64,000 bases of DNA from Membranipora membranacea (GCA_914767715.1 OU612072.1:12400001-12464000); one strand, 5' to 3'. Positions 46,680-61,920 are shown, counted from the stretch's first letter. Numbers and translations: made by a program. The notes: generated by a model not told the origin, from the letters alone.

Positions 46680-49600
46680 AGAAACGCTTGAAACACTGTT
46701 TTGAGGTTCGAAATGAAGTCCCCATATCTCATATAAAATATTACCTCCCTGTGACGATGCGTAATCACTCGAGGTATTTTGTAAGAAATCGACAAAAATC
46801 GATAGGTACGGTCTTGGGGTAATTAGCCAATAATTGGGCTGAATTCTTTACTCGCTTTAAAACGCTTGAAACACTGTTTTGAGGTTCGAAATGACGTCCC
46901 CATATCTCATCTAAAATATTAGCTCCCTGTGACGATGAGTATTCCGTTGAGGTATTTTGTAAGAAATCGACAAAAATCGATAGGTACGGTCCTGGCGAAA
47001 TTAGCCAATAATTTGGCGAAATTCTTTACTCGCTTAGAAACGCTTGAAACTCTGTTTTGAGGTTCGAAATGACGTCCCTATATATCATATAAAATATTAG
47101 CTCCCTGTGACGATGCGTATTCTGTCGAGGTATTTTGTAAGGAATTGACAAAAATCGATAGGTACGGTCCTGAAGAAATTAGCCAATAAGTGGGCAAAAT
47201 TCTTACTCGCTTAGAAACGCTCGAAAATCTGTTTTGAGGTTCGAAATGACGTCCCTATACCTCATATAAAATATGAGCTCCCTGTGACGATGCATATTCT
47301 GTCGAGGTAATTTGTAAGAAATCGACAAAAATCGATAGGTACGGTCCTGGGGAAATTAGCTAAAAATTGGGCAGAATTCTTTATTCACATAGAAACGCTT
47401 GAAAGACTGCTTTGAGGTTTGAAATGACGTCCCTATATCTTATATAAAATATTAGCTCCCTGTGACGATGCGTATTCTGTCGAGGTATTTTGCAAGAAAT
47501 CGACAAAAATCGATAGGTACGGTCCTGGGGAAATTAGCCAATAATTAGGCAGAATTCTTTACTCGCTTAGAAACGCTTGAAACACTGTTTTGAGGTTCGA
47601 AATGACGTCCCCATATCTCATATAAAATATTACCTTCCTGTGACGATGCGTAATCACTCGAGGTATTTTGTAAGAAATCGACAAAAATCGATAGGTACGG
47701 TCCTGGTGAAATTAGCCAATAATTGGGCTGAATTTTTTACTCGATTGGAAACGCTTGAAACTCAGTTTTGAGGTTAGAAATGACGTCCCTATATCTCATA
47801 TAAAATATAAGCTCCCTGTGACGATGCGTATTCTGTCGAGGTATTTTGCAAGAAATCGACAAAAATCGATAGGTACGGTCCTGGGGAAATTAGCCAATAA
47901 TTGGGCAGAATTCTTTACTCGCTTAGAAACGCTTGAAACTCTGTTTTGAGGTTCGAAATGACGTCCCTATATATCATATAAAATATTAGCTCCCTGTGAC
48001 GATGAGTATTCCGTTGAGGTATTTTGTAAGAAATCGACAAAAATCGATAGGTACGGTCTTGGGGTAATTAGCCAATAATTGGGCAGAATTCTTTACTCGC
48101 TTAGAAACGCTTGAAACTCTGTTTTGAGGTTCGAAATGACGTCCCTATATATCATATAAAATATTAGCTCCCTGTGACGATGAGTATTCCGTTGAGGTAT
48201 TTTGTAAGGAATTGACAAAAATCGATAGGTACGGTCCTGGGGAAATTAGCCAATAATTGGGCAAAATTCTTACTCGCTTAGAAACGCTCGAAACTCTGTT
48301 TTGAGGTTCGAAATGACGTCCCTATACCTCATATAAAATATTAGCTCCCTGTACACGATGCGTATTCTGTCGAGGTAATTTGTAAGAATTCGACAAAAAT
48401 CAATAGGTACGGTCCTGGGGAAATTAGCCAATAATTGGGCAGAATTCTTTACTCGCTTAGAAACGCTTGAAACACTGTTTTGAGGTTCGAAATGACGTCC
48501 CCATATCTCATATAAAATATTAGCTCCCTGTGACGATGCGTATTCTGTCGAGGTATTTTGTAAGAAATCGACAAAAATCGATAGGTACGGTCCTGGGGAA
48601 ATTAGCCAATAATTGGGCAGAATTCTTTACTCGCTTAGAAACGCTTGAAACACTGTTTTGAGGTTCGAAATGACGTCCCCATATCTCATATAAAATATTA
48701 GCTCCCTGTGACGATGCGTTTTCTGTCGAGGTAATTTGTAAGAAATGGACAAAATTCAATAGGTACGGTCCTGGGGAAATTAGCCAATAATTGGGCAGTA
48801 TTCTTTACTCGCTTAGAAACGCTTGAAACACTGTTTTGAGGTTCGAAATGACGTCCCTATACCTCATATAAAATATTAGCTCCCTGTGACGATGCGTATT
48901 CTGTCGAGGTAATTTGTAAGAAATCGACAAAAATCAATAAGTACGGTCCTGGTGAAATTAGCCAATAATTGGGCTGAATTTTTTACTCGATTGGAAACGC
49001 TTGAAACTCAGTTTTGAGGTTAGAAATGACGTCCCTATATCTCATATAAAATATTAGCTCCCTGTGACGATGCGTATTCTGTCGAGGTATTTTGTAAGGA
49101 ATTGACAAAAATCGATAGGTACGGTCCTGGGGAAATTAGCCAATAATTGGGCAGAATTCTTTACTCGCTTAGAAACGCTTGAAACTCTGTTTTGAGGTTC
49201 GAAATGACGTCCCTATATATCATATAAAATATTAGCTCCCTGTGACGATGAGTATTCCGTTGAGGTATTTAGTAAGAAATCGACAAAAATCGATAGGTAC
49301 GGTCTTGGGGTAATTAGCCAATAATTGGGCTGAATTCTTTACTCGCTTAGAAACGCTTGAAACTCTGTTTTGAGGTTCGAAATGACGTCCCTATATATCA
49401 TATAAAATATTAGCTCCCTGTGACGATGCGTATTCTGTCGAGGTATTTTGTAAGGAATTGACAAAAATCGATAGGTACGGTCCTGGGGAAATTAGCCAAT
49501 AAGTGGGCAAAATTCTTACTCGCTTAGAAACGCTCGAAACTCTGTTTTGAGGTTCGAAATGAAGTCCCCATATCTCATATAAAATATTACCTCCCTGTGA
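46680..49600. repeat. Higher-order repeat block 4a (2846-bp offset)
   Basis: Monomers at 47577, 47755 and 48520 recur at 50423, 50601 and 51366, a shift of 2846 bp (16 monomers less two bases). Rare features such as the insertion GTACACGATG near 48351 and 51197 occur at the same place in both copies. Confidence 0.8.
47745..47753 (+). other. CENP-B-box-like core in a satellite monomer
   Basis: TTGGAAACG, the central nine bases of the canonical mammalian CENP-B box, occurs in the TCGATTGGAAACGC variant of subfamily B monomers (also at 50591-50599 and elsewhere). One extra A separates it from the preceding CG, and the 3' CGGG is replaced by CGCT, so it is not a full box. The resemblance may be chance. 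Confidence 0.3.
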
Positions 49601-52450
49601 CGATGCGTAATCACTCGAGGTATTTTGTAAGAAATCGACAAAAATCGATAGGTACGGTCTTGGGGTAATTAGCCAATAATTGGGCTGAATTCTTTACTCG
49701 CTTTAAAACGCTTGAAACACTGTTTTGAGGTTCGAAATGACGTCCCCATATCTCATCTAAAATATTAGCTCCCTGTGACGATGAGTATTCCGTTGAGGTA
49801 TTTTGTAAGAAATCGACAAAAATCGATAGGTACGGTCCTGGCGAAATTAGCCAATAATTTGGCGAAATTCTTTACTCGCTTAGAAACGCTTGAAACTCTG
49901 TTTTGAGGTTCGAAATGACGTCCCTATATATCATATAAAATATTAGCTCCCTGTGACGATGCGTATTCTGTCGAGGTATTTTGTAAGGAATTGACAAAAA
50001 TCGATAGGTACGGTCCTGAAGAAATTAGCCAATAAGTGGGCAAAATTCTTACTCGCTTAGAAACGCTCGAAAATCTGTTTTGAGGTTCGAAATGACGTCC
50101 CTATACCTCATATAAAATATGAGCTCCCTGTGACGATGCATATTCTGTCGAGGTAATTTGTAAGAAATCGACAAAAATCGATAGGTACGGTCCTGGGGAA
50201 ATTAGCTAAAAATTGGGCAGAATTCTTTATTCGCATAGAAACGCTTGAAAGACTGCTTTGAGGTTTGAAATGACGTCCCTATATCTTATATAAAATATTA
50301 GCTCCCTGTGACGATGCGTATTCTGTCGAGGTATTTTGCAAGAAATCGACAAAGATCGATATGTACGGTCCTGGGGAAATTAGCCAATAATTAGGCAGAA
50401 TTCTTTACTCGCTTAGAAACGCTTGAAACACTGTTTTGAGGTTCGAAATGACGTCCCCATATCTCATATAAAATATTACCTTCCTGTGACGATGCGTAAT
50501 CACTCGAGGTATTTTGTAAGAAATCGACAAAAATCGATAGGTACGGTCCTGGTGAAATTAGCCAATTATTGGGCTGAATTTTTTACTCGATTGGAAACGC
50601 TTGAAACTCAGTTTTGAGGTTAGAAATGACGTCCCTATATCTCATATAAAATATAAGCTCCCTGTGACGATGCGTATTCTGTCGAGGTATTTTGCAAGAA
50701 ATCGACAAAAATCGATAGGTACGGTCCTGGGGAAATTAGCCAATAATTGGGCAGAATTCTTTACTCGCTTAGAAACGCTTGAAACTCTGTTTTGAGGTTC
50801 GAAATGACGTCCCTATATATCATATAAAATATTAGCTCCCTGTGACGATGAGTATTCCGTTGAGGTATTTAGTAAGAAATCGACAAAAATCGATAGGTAC
50901 GGTCTTGGGGAAATTAGCCAATAATTGGGCAGAATTCTTTACTCGCTTAGAAACGCTTGAAACTCTGTTTTGAGGTTCGAAATGACGTCCCTATATATCA
51001 TATAAAATATTAGCTCCCTGTGACGATGAGTATTCTGTCGAGGTATTTTGTAAGGAATTGACAAAAATCGATAGGTACGGTCCTGGGGAAATTAGCCAAT
51101 AATTGGGCAAAATTCTTACTCGCTTAGAAACGCTCGAAACTCTGTTTTGAGGTTCGAAATGACGTCCCTATACCTCATATAAAATATTAGCTCCCTGTAC
51201 ACGATGCGTATTCTGTCGAGGTAATTTGTAAGAATTCGACAAAAATCAATAGGTACGGTCCTGGGGAAATTAGCCAATAATTGGGCAGAATTCTTTACTC
51301 GCTTAGAAACGCTTGAAACACTGTTTTGAGGTTCGAAATGACGTCCCCATATCTCATATAAAATATTAGCTCCCTGTGACGATGCGTATTCTGTCGAGGT
51401 ATTTTGTAAGAAATCGACAAAAATCGATAGGTACGGTCCTGGGGAAATTAGCCAATAATTGGGCAGAATTCTTTACTCGCTTAGAAACGCTTGAAACACT
51501 GTTTTGAGGTTCGAAATGACGTCCCCATATCTCATATAAAATATTAGCTCCCTGTGACGATGCGTATTCTGTCGAGGTAATTTGTAAGAAATGGACAAAA
51601 TTCAATAGGTACGGTCCTGGGGAAATTAGCCAATAATTGGGCAGTATTCTTTACTCGCTTAAAAACGCTTGAAACACTGTTTTGAGGTTCGAAATGACGT
51701 CCCTATACCTCATATAAAATATTAGCTCCCTGTGACGATGCGTATTCTGTCGAGGTAATTTGTAAGAAATCGACAAAAATCAATAAGTACGGTCCTGGTG
51801 AAATTAGCCAATAATTGGGCTGAATTTTTTACTCGATTGGAAACGCTTGAAACTCAGTTTTGAGGTTAGAAATGACGTCCCTATATCTCATATAAAATAT
51901 TAGCTCCCTGTGACGATGCGTATTCTGTCGAGGTATTTTGTAAGGAATTGACAAAAATCGATAGGTACGGTCCTGGGGAAATTAGCCAATAATTGGGCAG
52001 AATTCTTTACTCGCTTAGAAACGCTTGAAACTCTGTTTTGAGGTTCGAAATGACGTCCCTATATATCATATAAAATATTAGCTCCCTGTGACGATGAGTA
52101 TTCCGTTGAGGTATTTAGTAAGAAATCGACAAAAATCGATAGGTACGGTCTTGGGGTAATTAGCCAATAATTGGGCTGAATTCTTTACTCGCTTAGAAAC
52201 GCTTGAAACTCTGTTTTGAGGTTCGAAATGACGTCCCTATATATCATATAAAATATTAGCTCCCTGTGACGATGCGTATTCTGTCGAGGTATTTTGTAAG
52301 GAATTGACAAAAATCGATAGGTACGGTCCTGGGGAAATTAGCCAATAATTGGGCAAAATTCTTACTCGCTTAGAAACGCTCGAAACTCTGTTTTGAGGTT
52401 CGAAATGACGTCCCTATACCTCATATAAAATATTAGCTCCCTGTACACGA
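49560..52450. repeat. Higher-order repeat block 4b (2846-bp offset)
   Basis: Second copy of block 4a. The GTACACGATG insertion appears again near 52443, beyond the paired segment, so a third partial unit probably follows. Confidence 0.75.
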
Positions 52451-55101
52451 TGCGTATTCTGTCGAGGTAATTTGTAAGAAATCGACAAAAATCAATAGGT
52501 ACGGTCCTGGGGAAATTAGCCAATAATTGGGCAGAATTCTTTACTCGCTTAGAAACGCTTGAAACACTGTTTTGAGGTTCGAAATGACGTCCCCATATCT
52601 CATATAAAATATTAGATCCCTGTGACGATGCGTATTCTGTCGAGGTAATTTGTAAGAAATCGACAAAAATCGATAGGTACGGTCCTGGGGAAATTAGCCA
52701 ATAATTAGGCAGAATTCTTTACTCGCTTAGAAACGCTTGAAACACTGTTTTGAGGTTCGAAATGACGTCCCTATATATCATATAAAATATTAGCTCCCTG
52801 TGACGATGCGTATTCTGTCGAGGTATTTTGTAAGGAATCGACAAAAATCGATAGGTACGGTCCTGGGGAAATTAGCCAATAAGTGGGCAAAGTTCTTACT
52901 CGCTTAGAAACGCTCGAAACTCTGTTTTGAGGTTCGAAATGACGTCCCTATACCTCATATAAAATAATAGCTCCCTGTGACGATGCGTATTCTGTTGAGG
53001 TATTTTGTAAGAAATGGACAAAAATCAATACGTACGGTCCTGAGGAAATTAGTCAATACTTGGGCTGAATTTATTACTCAATTGGAAACGCTTGAAACTC
53101 AGTTTTGAGGTTAGAAATGAGGTCCCTATATCTCATATAAAATAGTAGCTCCCTGTGACGATGCGTGTTCTGTCGAGGTAATTTGTAAGAAATCGACAAA
53201 AATCGATAGGTACGGTCCTGGGGAAATTAGCCAATAATTGGGCGGAATTCTTTACTCGCTTAGAAACGCTTGAAACACTGTTTTGAGGTTCGAAATGACG
53301 TCCCTATACCTCATATAAAATATTAGCTCCCTGTGACGATGCGTATTCTGTCGAGGTAATTTGTAAGAAATCGACAAAAATCAATAGGTACGGTCCTGGG
53401 GAAATTAGCCAATAATTGGGCAGAATTCTTTACTCGCTTAGAAACGCTTGAAACACTGTTTTGAGGTTCGAACTGACGTCCCCATATCTCATATAAAATA
53501 CTAGATCCCTGTGACGATGCGTATTCTGTCGAGGTATTTTTTAAGAAATCGACAAAAATCGATAGGTACGGTCCTGGGGAAATTAGCCAATAATTGGGCA
53601 GAATTCTTTACTCGCTTCGAAACGCTTGAAACACTGTTTTGAGGTTCGAAATGACGTCCCCATATCTCATATAAAATATTAGCTCCCTGTGACGATGCGT
53701 TTTCTGTCGAGGTAATTTGTAAGAAATGGACAAAAATCGATAGGTACGGTCCTGGGGAAATTAGCCAATAATTGGGCAGAATTCTTTGCTCGCTTAGAAT
53801 TGCTTGGAACACTGTGTTGAGGTTCGAAATGACGTCCCTATACCTCATATAAAATATTAGCTCCCTGTGACGATGCGTATTCTGTCGAGGTAATTTGTAA
53901 GAAATCGACAAAAATCAATAGGTACGGTCCTGGGGAAATTAGCCACTAATTGGGCTGAATTTTTAACTCGATTGGAAACGCATGAAACTCAGTTTTGAGG
54001 TTAGAAATGACGTCCCTATATCTCATATAAAATATTAGCTCCCTGAGACGATGCGTGTTCTGTCGAGATATTTTGTAAGAAATCGACAAAAATCGATAGG
54101 TACGGTCCTGGGGAAATTAGCCACTAATTGGGCTGAATTTTTAACTCGATTGGAAACGCATGAAACTCAGTTTTGAGGTGCGAAATGACGTCACCATATC
54201 TCATATAAAATATTAGCTCCCTGTGACGATGCGTATTCTGTCGAGATATTTTGTAAGAAATCGACAAAGATCGATAGGTACGGTCCCAGGGAAATTAGCC
54301 AATAATTGGGCAGAATTCTTTACTCGCTTAGAAACGCTTGAAACTCTGTTTTGAAGTTCGAAATGACGTCCCCATATCTCATATAAAATATTACCTCCCT
54401 GTGACGATGCGTAATCACTCGAGGTATTTTGTAAGAAATCGACAAAAATCGATAGGTACGGTCCTGGGGTAATTAGCCAATAATTGGGCTGAATTCTTTA
54501 CTCGCTTTTAAACGCTTGAAACACTGTTTTGAGGTTCGAAATGACGTCCCCATATCTCATCTAAAATATTAGCTCCCTGTGACGATGAGTATTCCGTTGA
54601 GGTATTTTGTAAGAAATCGACAAAAATCGATAGGTACGGTCCTGGCGAAATTAGCCAATAATTTGGCAGAATTCTTTACTCGCTTAGAAACGCTTGAAAC
54701 TCTGTTTTGCGGTTCGAAATGACGTCCCTATATATCATATAAAATATTAGCTCCCTGTGACGATGCGTATTCTGTCGAGGTATTTTGTAAGGAATCGACA
54801 AAAATCGATAGGTACGGTCCTGGGGAAATTAGCCAATAAGTGGGCAAAATTCTTACTCGCTTAGAAACGCTCGAAACTCTGTTTTGAGGTTCGAAATGAC
54901 GTCCCTATACCTCATATAAAATATTAGCTCCCTGTGACGATGCGTATTCTGTCGAGGTAATTTGTAAGAAATCGACAAAAATCAATAGGTACGGTCTTGG
55001 GGAAATTAGCCAATAATTGGGCTGAATTTTTTACTCGATTGGAAATGCTTGAAACTCAGTTTTGAGGTTAGAAATGACGTCCCTATATCTCATATAAAAT
55101 A

Positions 55102-56860
55102 TTAGCTCCCTGAGACGATGCGTATTCTGTCGAGGTATTTTGTAAGGAATTGACAAAAATCGGTAGGGACGGTCCTGGGGAAATTAGCCAATAAATGGGA
55201 AGAATTCTTCACTCGCTTAGAAACGCTTGAAACTCTGTTTTGATGTTCGAAATGACGTCCCTTCATCTCATATAAAATAATAGCTCCCTGTGACGATGCG
55301 TATTTTGTTGAGGTATTTTGTAAGAAATGGACAAAAATCAATACGTACGGTCCTGAGAAAATTAGCCAATACTTGGGCTGAGTTTATTACTCGATTGGAA
55401 ACGCTTGAAACTCAGTTTTGAGGTTAGAAATGAGGTCCCTATATCTCATATAAAATAGTAGCTCCCTGTGACGATGCGTATTCTGTCGAGGTAATTTGTA
55501 AGAAATCGACAAAAATCGATAGGTACGGTCCTGGGAAAATTAGCCAATAATTGGGCAGAATTCTTTACTCGCTTAGAAACGCTTGAAACACTGTTTTGAG
55601 GTTCGAAATGACGTCCCCATATCTCATATAAAATATTAGCTCCCTGTGACGATGCGTTTTCTGTCGAGGTAATTTGTAAGAAATCGACAAAAATCAATAG
55701 GTACGGTCCTGGGGAAATTAGCCAATAATTGGGCAGAATTCTTTACTCGCTTAGAATTGCTTGGAACACTGTTTTGAGGTTCGAAATGACGTCCCTATAC
55801 CTCATATAAAATATTAGCTCCCTGTGACGATGCGTATTCTGTCGAGGTAATTTGTAAGAAATCGTCAAAAATCAATAGGTACGGTCCTGGGGAAATTAGC
55901 CAATAATTGGGCTGAATTTTTAACTCGATTGGAAACGCATGAAACTCAGTTTTGAGGTTAGAAATGACGTCCCTATATCTCATATAAAATATTAGCTCCC
56001 TGAGACGATGCGTGTTCCGTCGAGATATTTTGTAAGAAATCGACAAAAATCGATAGGTACGGTCCCGGGGAAATTAGCCAATAATTGGGCAGAATTCTTT
56101 ACTCGCTTAGAAACGCTTGAAACTCTGTTTTGAGGTTCGAAATGACGTCACCATATCTCATATAAAATATTAGCTCCCTGTGACGATGCGTATTCTGTCG
56201 AGGTATTTTGCAAGAAATCGACAAAGATCGATATGTACGGTCCTGGGGAAATTAGCCAATAATTAGGCAGAATTCTTTACTCGCTTAGAAACGCTTGAAA
56301 CACTGTTTTGAAGTTCGAAATGACGTCCCCATATCTCATATAAAATATTACCTCCCTGTGACGATGCGTAATCACTCGAGGTATTTTGTAAGAAATCGGC
56401 AAAAATCGATAGGTACGGTCCTGGGGTAATTAGCCAATAATTGGGCTGAATTCTTTACTCGCTTTTAAACGCTTGAAACACTGTTTTGAGGTTCGAAATG
56501 ACGTCCCCATATCTCATCTAAAATATTAGCTCCCTGTGACGATGAGTATTCCGTTGAGGTATTTTGTAAGAAATCGACAAAAATCGATAGGTACGGTCCT
56601 GGCGAAATTAGCCAATAATTGGGCAGAATTCTTTACTCGCTTAGAAACGCTTGAAACTCTGTTTTGAGGTTCGAAATGACGTCCCTATATATCATATAAA
56701 ATATTAGCTCCCTGTGACGATGCGTATTCTGTCGAGGTATTTTGTAAGGAATTGACAAAAATCGATAGGTACGGTCCTGGGGAAATTAGCCAATAATTGG
56801 GCAAAATTCTTACTCGCTTAGAAACGCTCGAAACTCTGTTTTGAGGTTCGAAATGACGTC
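55102..56860. repeat. Higher-order repeat block 5a (3736-bp offset)
   Basis: Monomers at 55102, 55446 and 55795 recur at 58838, 59182 and 59531, offset 3736 bp (21 monomers less two bases), sharing oddities such as GGTAGGGACGG and CCCTTCATCTC. Confidence 0.8.
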
Positions 56861-57057
56861 CCTATACCTCATATAAAATATTAGCTCCCTGTGACGATGC
56901 GTATTCTGTCGAGGTAATTTGTAAGAAATGGACAAAAATCAATAGGTACGGTCCTGGGGAAATTAGCCAATAATTGGGCAAAATTCTTACTCGCTTAGAA
57001 ACGCTCGAAACTCTGTTTTGAGGTTCGAAATGACGTCCCTATACCTCATATAAAATA

Positions 57058-58360
57058 TTAGCTCCCTGTGACGATGCGTATTCTGTCGAGGTATTTTGTA
57101 AGGAATTGACAAAAATCGATAGGTACGGTCCTGGGGAAATTAGCCAATAAATGGGCAGAATTCTTCACTCGCTTAGAAACGCTTGAAACTCTGTTTTGAT
57201 GTTCGAAATGACGTCCCTTCATCTCATATAAAATATTAGCTCCCTGTGACGATGCGTATTCTGTTGAGGTATTTTGTAAGAAATGGACAAAAATCAATAG
57301 GTACGGTCCTGAGGAAATTAGCCAATACTTGGGCTGAATTTATTACTCGATTGGAAACGCTTGAAACTCAGTTTTGAGGTTAGAAATGAGGTCCCTATAT
57401 CTCATATAAAATAGTAGCTCCCTGTGACGATGCGTATTCTGTCGAGGTAATTTGTAAGAAATCGACAAAAATCGATAGGTACGGTCCTGGGGAAATTAGC
57501 CAATAATTGGGCAGAATTCTTTACTCGCTTAGAAACGCTTGAAACACTGTTTTGAGGTTCGAAATGACGTCCCTATATCTCATATAAAATATTAGCTCCC
57601 TGTGACGATGCGTATTCTGTCGAGGTAATTTGTAAGAAATCGACAAAAATCAATAGGTACGGTCCTGGGGAAATTAGCCAATAATTGGGCAGAATTCTTT
57701 ACTCGCTTAGAAACGCTTGAAACACTGTTTTGAGGTTCGAAATGACGTCCCCATATCTCATATAAAATACTAGATCCCTGTGAGGATGCGTATTCTGTCG
57801 AGGTATTTTTTAAGAAATCGACAAAAATCGATAGGTACGGTCCTGGGGAAATTAGCCAATAATTGGGCAGAATTCTTTACTCACTTAGAAACGCTTGAAA
57901 CACTGTTTTGAGGTTCGAAATGACGTCCCTATACCTCATATAAAATATTAGCTCCCTGTGACGATGCGTTTTCTGTCGAGGTAATTTGTAAGAAATGGAC
58001 AAAATTCAATAGGTACGGTCCTGGGGAAATTAGCCAATAATTGGGCAGAATTCTTTACTCGCTTAGAATTGCTTGGAACACTGTTTTGAGGTTCGAAATG
58101 ACGTCCCTATACCTCATATAAAATATTAGCTCCCTGTGACGATGCGTATTCTGTCGAGGTAATTTGTAAGAAATCGACAAAAATCAATAGGTACGGTCCT
58201 GGGGAAATTAGCCAATAATTGGGCTGAATTTTTAACTCGATTGGAAACGCATGAAACTCAGTTTTGAGGTTAGAAATGACGTCCCTATATCTCATATAAA
58301 ATATTAGCTCCCTGAGACGATGCGTGTTTTGTCGAGATATTTTGTAAGAAATCGACAAAA
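57058..58360. repeat. Higher-order repeat block 6a (3558-bp offset)
   Basis: Monomers at 57058 and 58107 recur at 60616 and 61665, offset 3558 bp (20 monomers less two bases). The neighbouring 3736-bp offset shows that copies differ by one monomer, again pointing to unequal exchange. Confidence 0.8.
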
Positions 58361-58837
58361 ATCGATAGGTACGGTCCCGGGGAAATTAGCCAATAATTGG
58401 GCAGAATTCTTTACTCGCTTAGAAACGCTTGAAACTCTGTTTTGAGGTTCGAAATGACGTCACCATATCTCATATAAAATATTAGCTCCCTTTGACGATG
58501 CGTATTCTGTCGAGGTATTTTGCAAGGAATTGAGAAAAATCGATATGAGCGGTCCTGAGGAAAATAGCCAATAATTGGGCAGAATTCTTTACTGGCTTAG
58601 AAACGCTTGAAACACTGCTTTGAGGTTCGAAATAACGTCCCCATATCTCATATAAAATATTAGCTCCCTGTGACGATGCGTATTCTGTCGAGGTAATTTG
58701 TAAGAAATCGACAAAAATCAATAGGTACGGTCTTGGGGAAATTAGCCAATAATTGGGCTGAATTTTTTACTCGATTGGAAACGCTTGAAACTCAGTTTTG
58801 AGGTTAGAAATGACGTCCCTATATCTCATATAAAATA

Positions 58838-60430
58838 TTAGCTCCCTGAGACGATGCGTATTCTGTCGAGGTATTTTGTAAGGAATTGACAAAAATCGGT
58901 AGGGACGGTCCTGGGGAAATTAGCCAATAAATGGGAAGAATTCTTCACTCGCTTAGAAACGCTTGAAACTCTGTTTTGATGTTCGAAATGACGTCCCTTC
59001 ATCTCATATAAAATAATAGCTCCCTGTGACGATGCGTATTCTGTTGAGGTATTTTGTAAGAAATGGACAAAAATCAATACGTACGATCCTGAGAAAATTA
59101 GCCAATACTTGGGCTGAGTTTATTACTCGATTGGAAACGCTTGAAACTCAGTTTTGAGGTTAGAAATGTCGTCCCTATATCTCATATAAAATAGTAGCTC
59201 CCTGTGACGATGCGTATTCTGTCGAGGTAATTTGTAAGAAATCGACAAAAATCGATAGGTACGGTCCTGGGGAAATTAGCCAATAATTGGGCAGAATTCT
59301 TTACTCGCTTAGAAACGCTTGAAACACTGTTTTGAGGTTCGAAATGACGTCCCCATATCTCATATAAAATATTAGCTCCCTGTGACGATGCGTTTTCTGT
59401 CGAGGTAATTTGTAAGAAATCGACAAAAATCAATAGGTACGGTCCTGGGGAAATTAGCCAATAATTGGGCAGAATTCTTTACTCGCTTAGAATTGCTTGG
59501 AACACTGTTTTGAGGTTCGAAATGACGTCCCTATACCTCATATAAAATATTAGCTCCCTGTGACGATGCGTATTCTGTCGAGGTAATTTGTAAGAAATCG
59601 TCAAAAATCAATAGGTACGGTCCTGGGGAAATTAGCCAATAATTGGGCTGAATTTTTAACTCGATTGGAAACGCATGAAACTCAGTTTTGAGGTTAGAAA
59701 TGACGTCCCTATATCTCATATAAAATATTAGCTCCCTGAGACGATGCGTGTTCCGTCGAGATATTTTGTAAGAAATCGACAAAAATCGATAGGTACGGTC
59801 CCGGGGAAATTAGCCAATAATTGGGCAGAATTCTTTACTCGCTTAGAAACGCTTGAAACTCTGTTTTGAGGTTCGAAATGACGTCACCATATCTCATATA
59901 AAATATTAGCTCCCTGTGACGATGCGTATTCTGTCGAGGTATTTTGCAAGAAATCGACAAAGATCGATATGTACGGTCCTGGGGAAATTAGCCAATAATT
60001 GGGCTGAATTCTTTACTCGCTTTTAAACGCTTGAAACACTGTTTTGAGGTTCGAAATGACGTCCCCATATCTCATCTAAAATATTAGCTCCCTGTGACGA
60101 TGAGTATTCCGTTGAGGTATTTTGTAAGAAATCGACAAAAATCGATAGGTACGGTCCTGGCGAAATTAGCCATTAATTTGGCAGAATTCTTTACTCGCTT
60201 AGAAACGCTTGAAACTCTGTTTTGAGGTTCGAAATGACGTCCCTATATATCATATAAAATATTAGCTCCCTGTGACGATGCGTATTCTGTCGAGGTATTT
60301 TGTAAGGAATTGACAAAAATCGATAGGTACGGTCCTGGGGAAATTAGCCAATAAGTGGGCAAAATTCTTACTCGCTTAGAAACACTCGAAACTCTGTTTT
60401 GAGGTTCGAAATGACGTCCCTATACCTCAT
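58838..60430. repeat. Higher-order repeat block 5b
   Basis: Second copy of the block at 55102-56860. Near 59990 it lacks monomers carrying the CACTCGAGG variant that are present in the first copy near 56240-56400. Confidence 0.75.
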
Positions 60431-60615
60431 ATAAAATATTAGCTCCCTGTGACGATGCGTATTCTGTCGAGGTAATTTGTAAGAAATGGACAAAAATCAA
60501 TACGTACGGTCCTGAGGAAATTAGCCAATAATTGGGCAAAATTCTTACTCGCTTAGAAACGCTCGAAACTCTGTTTTGAGGTTCGAAATGACGTCCCTAT
60601 ACCTCATATAAAATA

Positions 60616-61920
60616 TTAGCTCCCTGTGACGATGCGTATTCTGTCGAGGTATTTTGTAAGGAATTGACAAAAATCGATAGGGACGGTCCTGGGGAAATTA
60701 GCCAATAAATGGGCAGAATTCTTCACTCGCTTAGAAACGCTCGAAACTCTGTTTTGATGTTCGAAATGACGTCCCTTCATCTCATATAAAATAATAGCTC
60801 CCTGTGACGATGCGTTTTCTGTTGAGGTATTTTGTAAGAAATGGACAAAAATCAATACGTACGGTCCTGAGGAAATTAGCCAATACTTGGGCTGAATTTA
60901 TTACTCGATTGGAAACGCTTGAAACTCAGTTTTGAGGTTAGAAATGAGGTCCCTATATCTCATATAAAATAGTAGCTCCCTGTGACGATGCGTATTCTGT
61001 CGAGGTAATTTGTAAGAAATCGACAAAAATCGATAGGTACGGTCCTGGGGAAATTAGCCAATAATTGGGCAGAATTCTTTACTCGCTTAGAAACGCTTGA
61101 AACACTGTTTTGAGGTTCGAAATGACGTCCCTATATCTCATATAAAATATTAGCTCCCTGTGACGATGCGTATTCTGTCGAGGTAATTTGTAAGAAATCG
61201 ACAAAAATCAATAGGTACGGTCCTGGGGAAATTAGCCAATAATTGGGCAGAATTCTTTACTCGCTTAGAAACGCTTGAAACACTGTTTTGAGGTTCGAAA
61301 TGACGTCCCCATATCTCATATAAAATACTAGATCCCTGTGACGATGCGTATTCTGTCGAGGTATTTTTTAAGAAATCGACAAAAATCGATAGGTACGGTC
61401 CTGGGGAAATTAGCCAATAATTGGGCAGAATTCTTTACTCGCTTAGAAACGCTTGAAACACTGTTTTGAGGTTCGAAATGACGTCCCCATATCTCATATA
61501 AAATATTAGCTCCCTGTGACGATGCGTTTTCTGTCGAGGTAATTTGTAAGAAATGGACAAAATTCAATAGGTACGGTCCTGGGGAAATTAGCCAATAATT
61601 GGGCAGAATTCTTTACTCGCTTAGAATTGCTTGGAACACTGTTTTGAGGTTCGAAATGACGTCCCTATACCTCATATAAAATATTAGCTCCCTGTGACGA
61701 TGCGTATTCTGTCGAGGTAATTTGTAAGAAATCGACAAAAATCAATAGGTACGGTCCTGGGGAAATTAGCCAATAATTGGGCTGAATTTTTAACTCGATT
61801 GGAAACGCATGAAACTCAGTTTTGAGGTTAGAAATGACGTCCCTATATCTCATATAAAATATTAGCTCCCTGAGACGATGCGTGTTTTGTCGAGATATTT
61901 TGTAAGAAATCGACAAAAAT
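60616..61920. repeat. Higher-order repeat block 6b
   Basis: Second copy of the block at 57058-58360. The variant monomer with GAGAAAAATCGATATGAGCGG follows in both series (58530 and 62090) and a third time at 63868. Confidence 0.75.
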
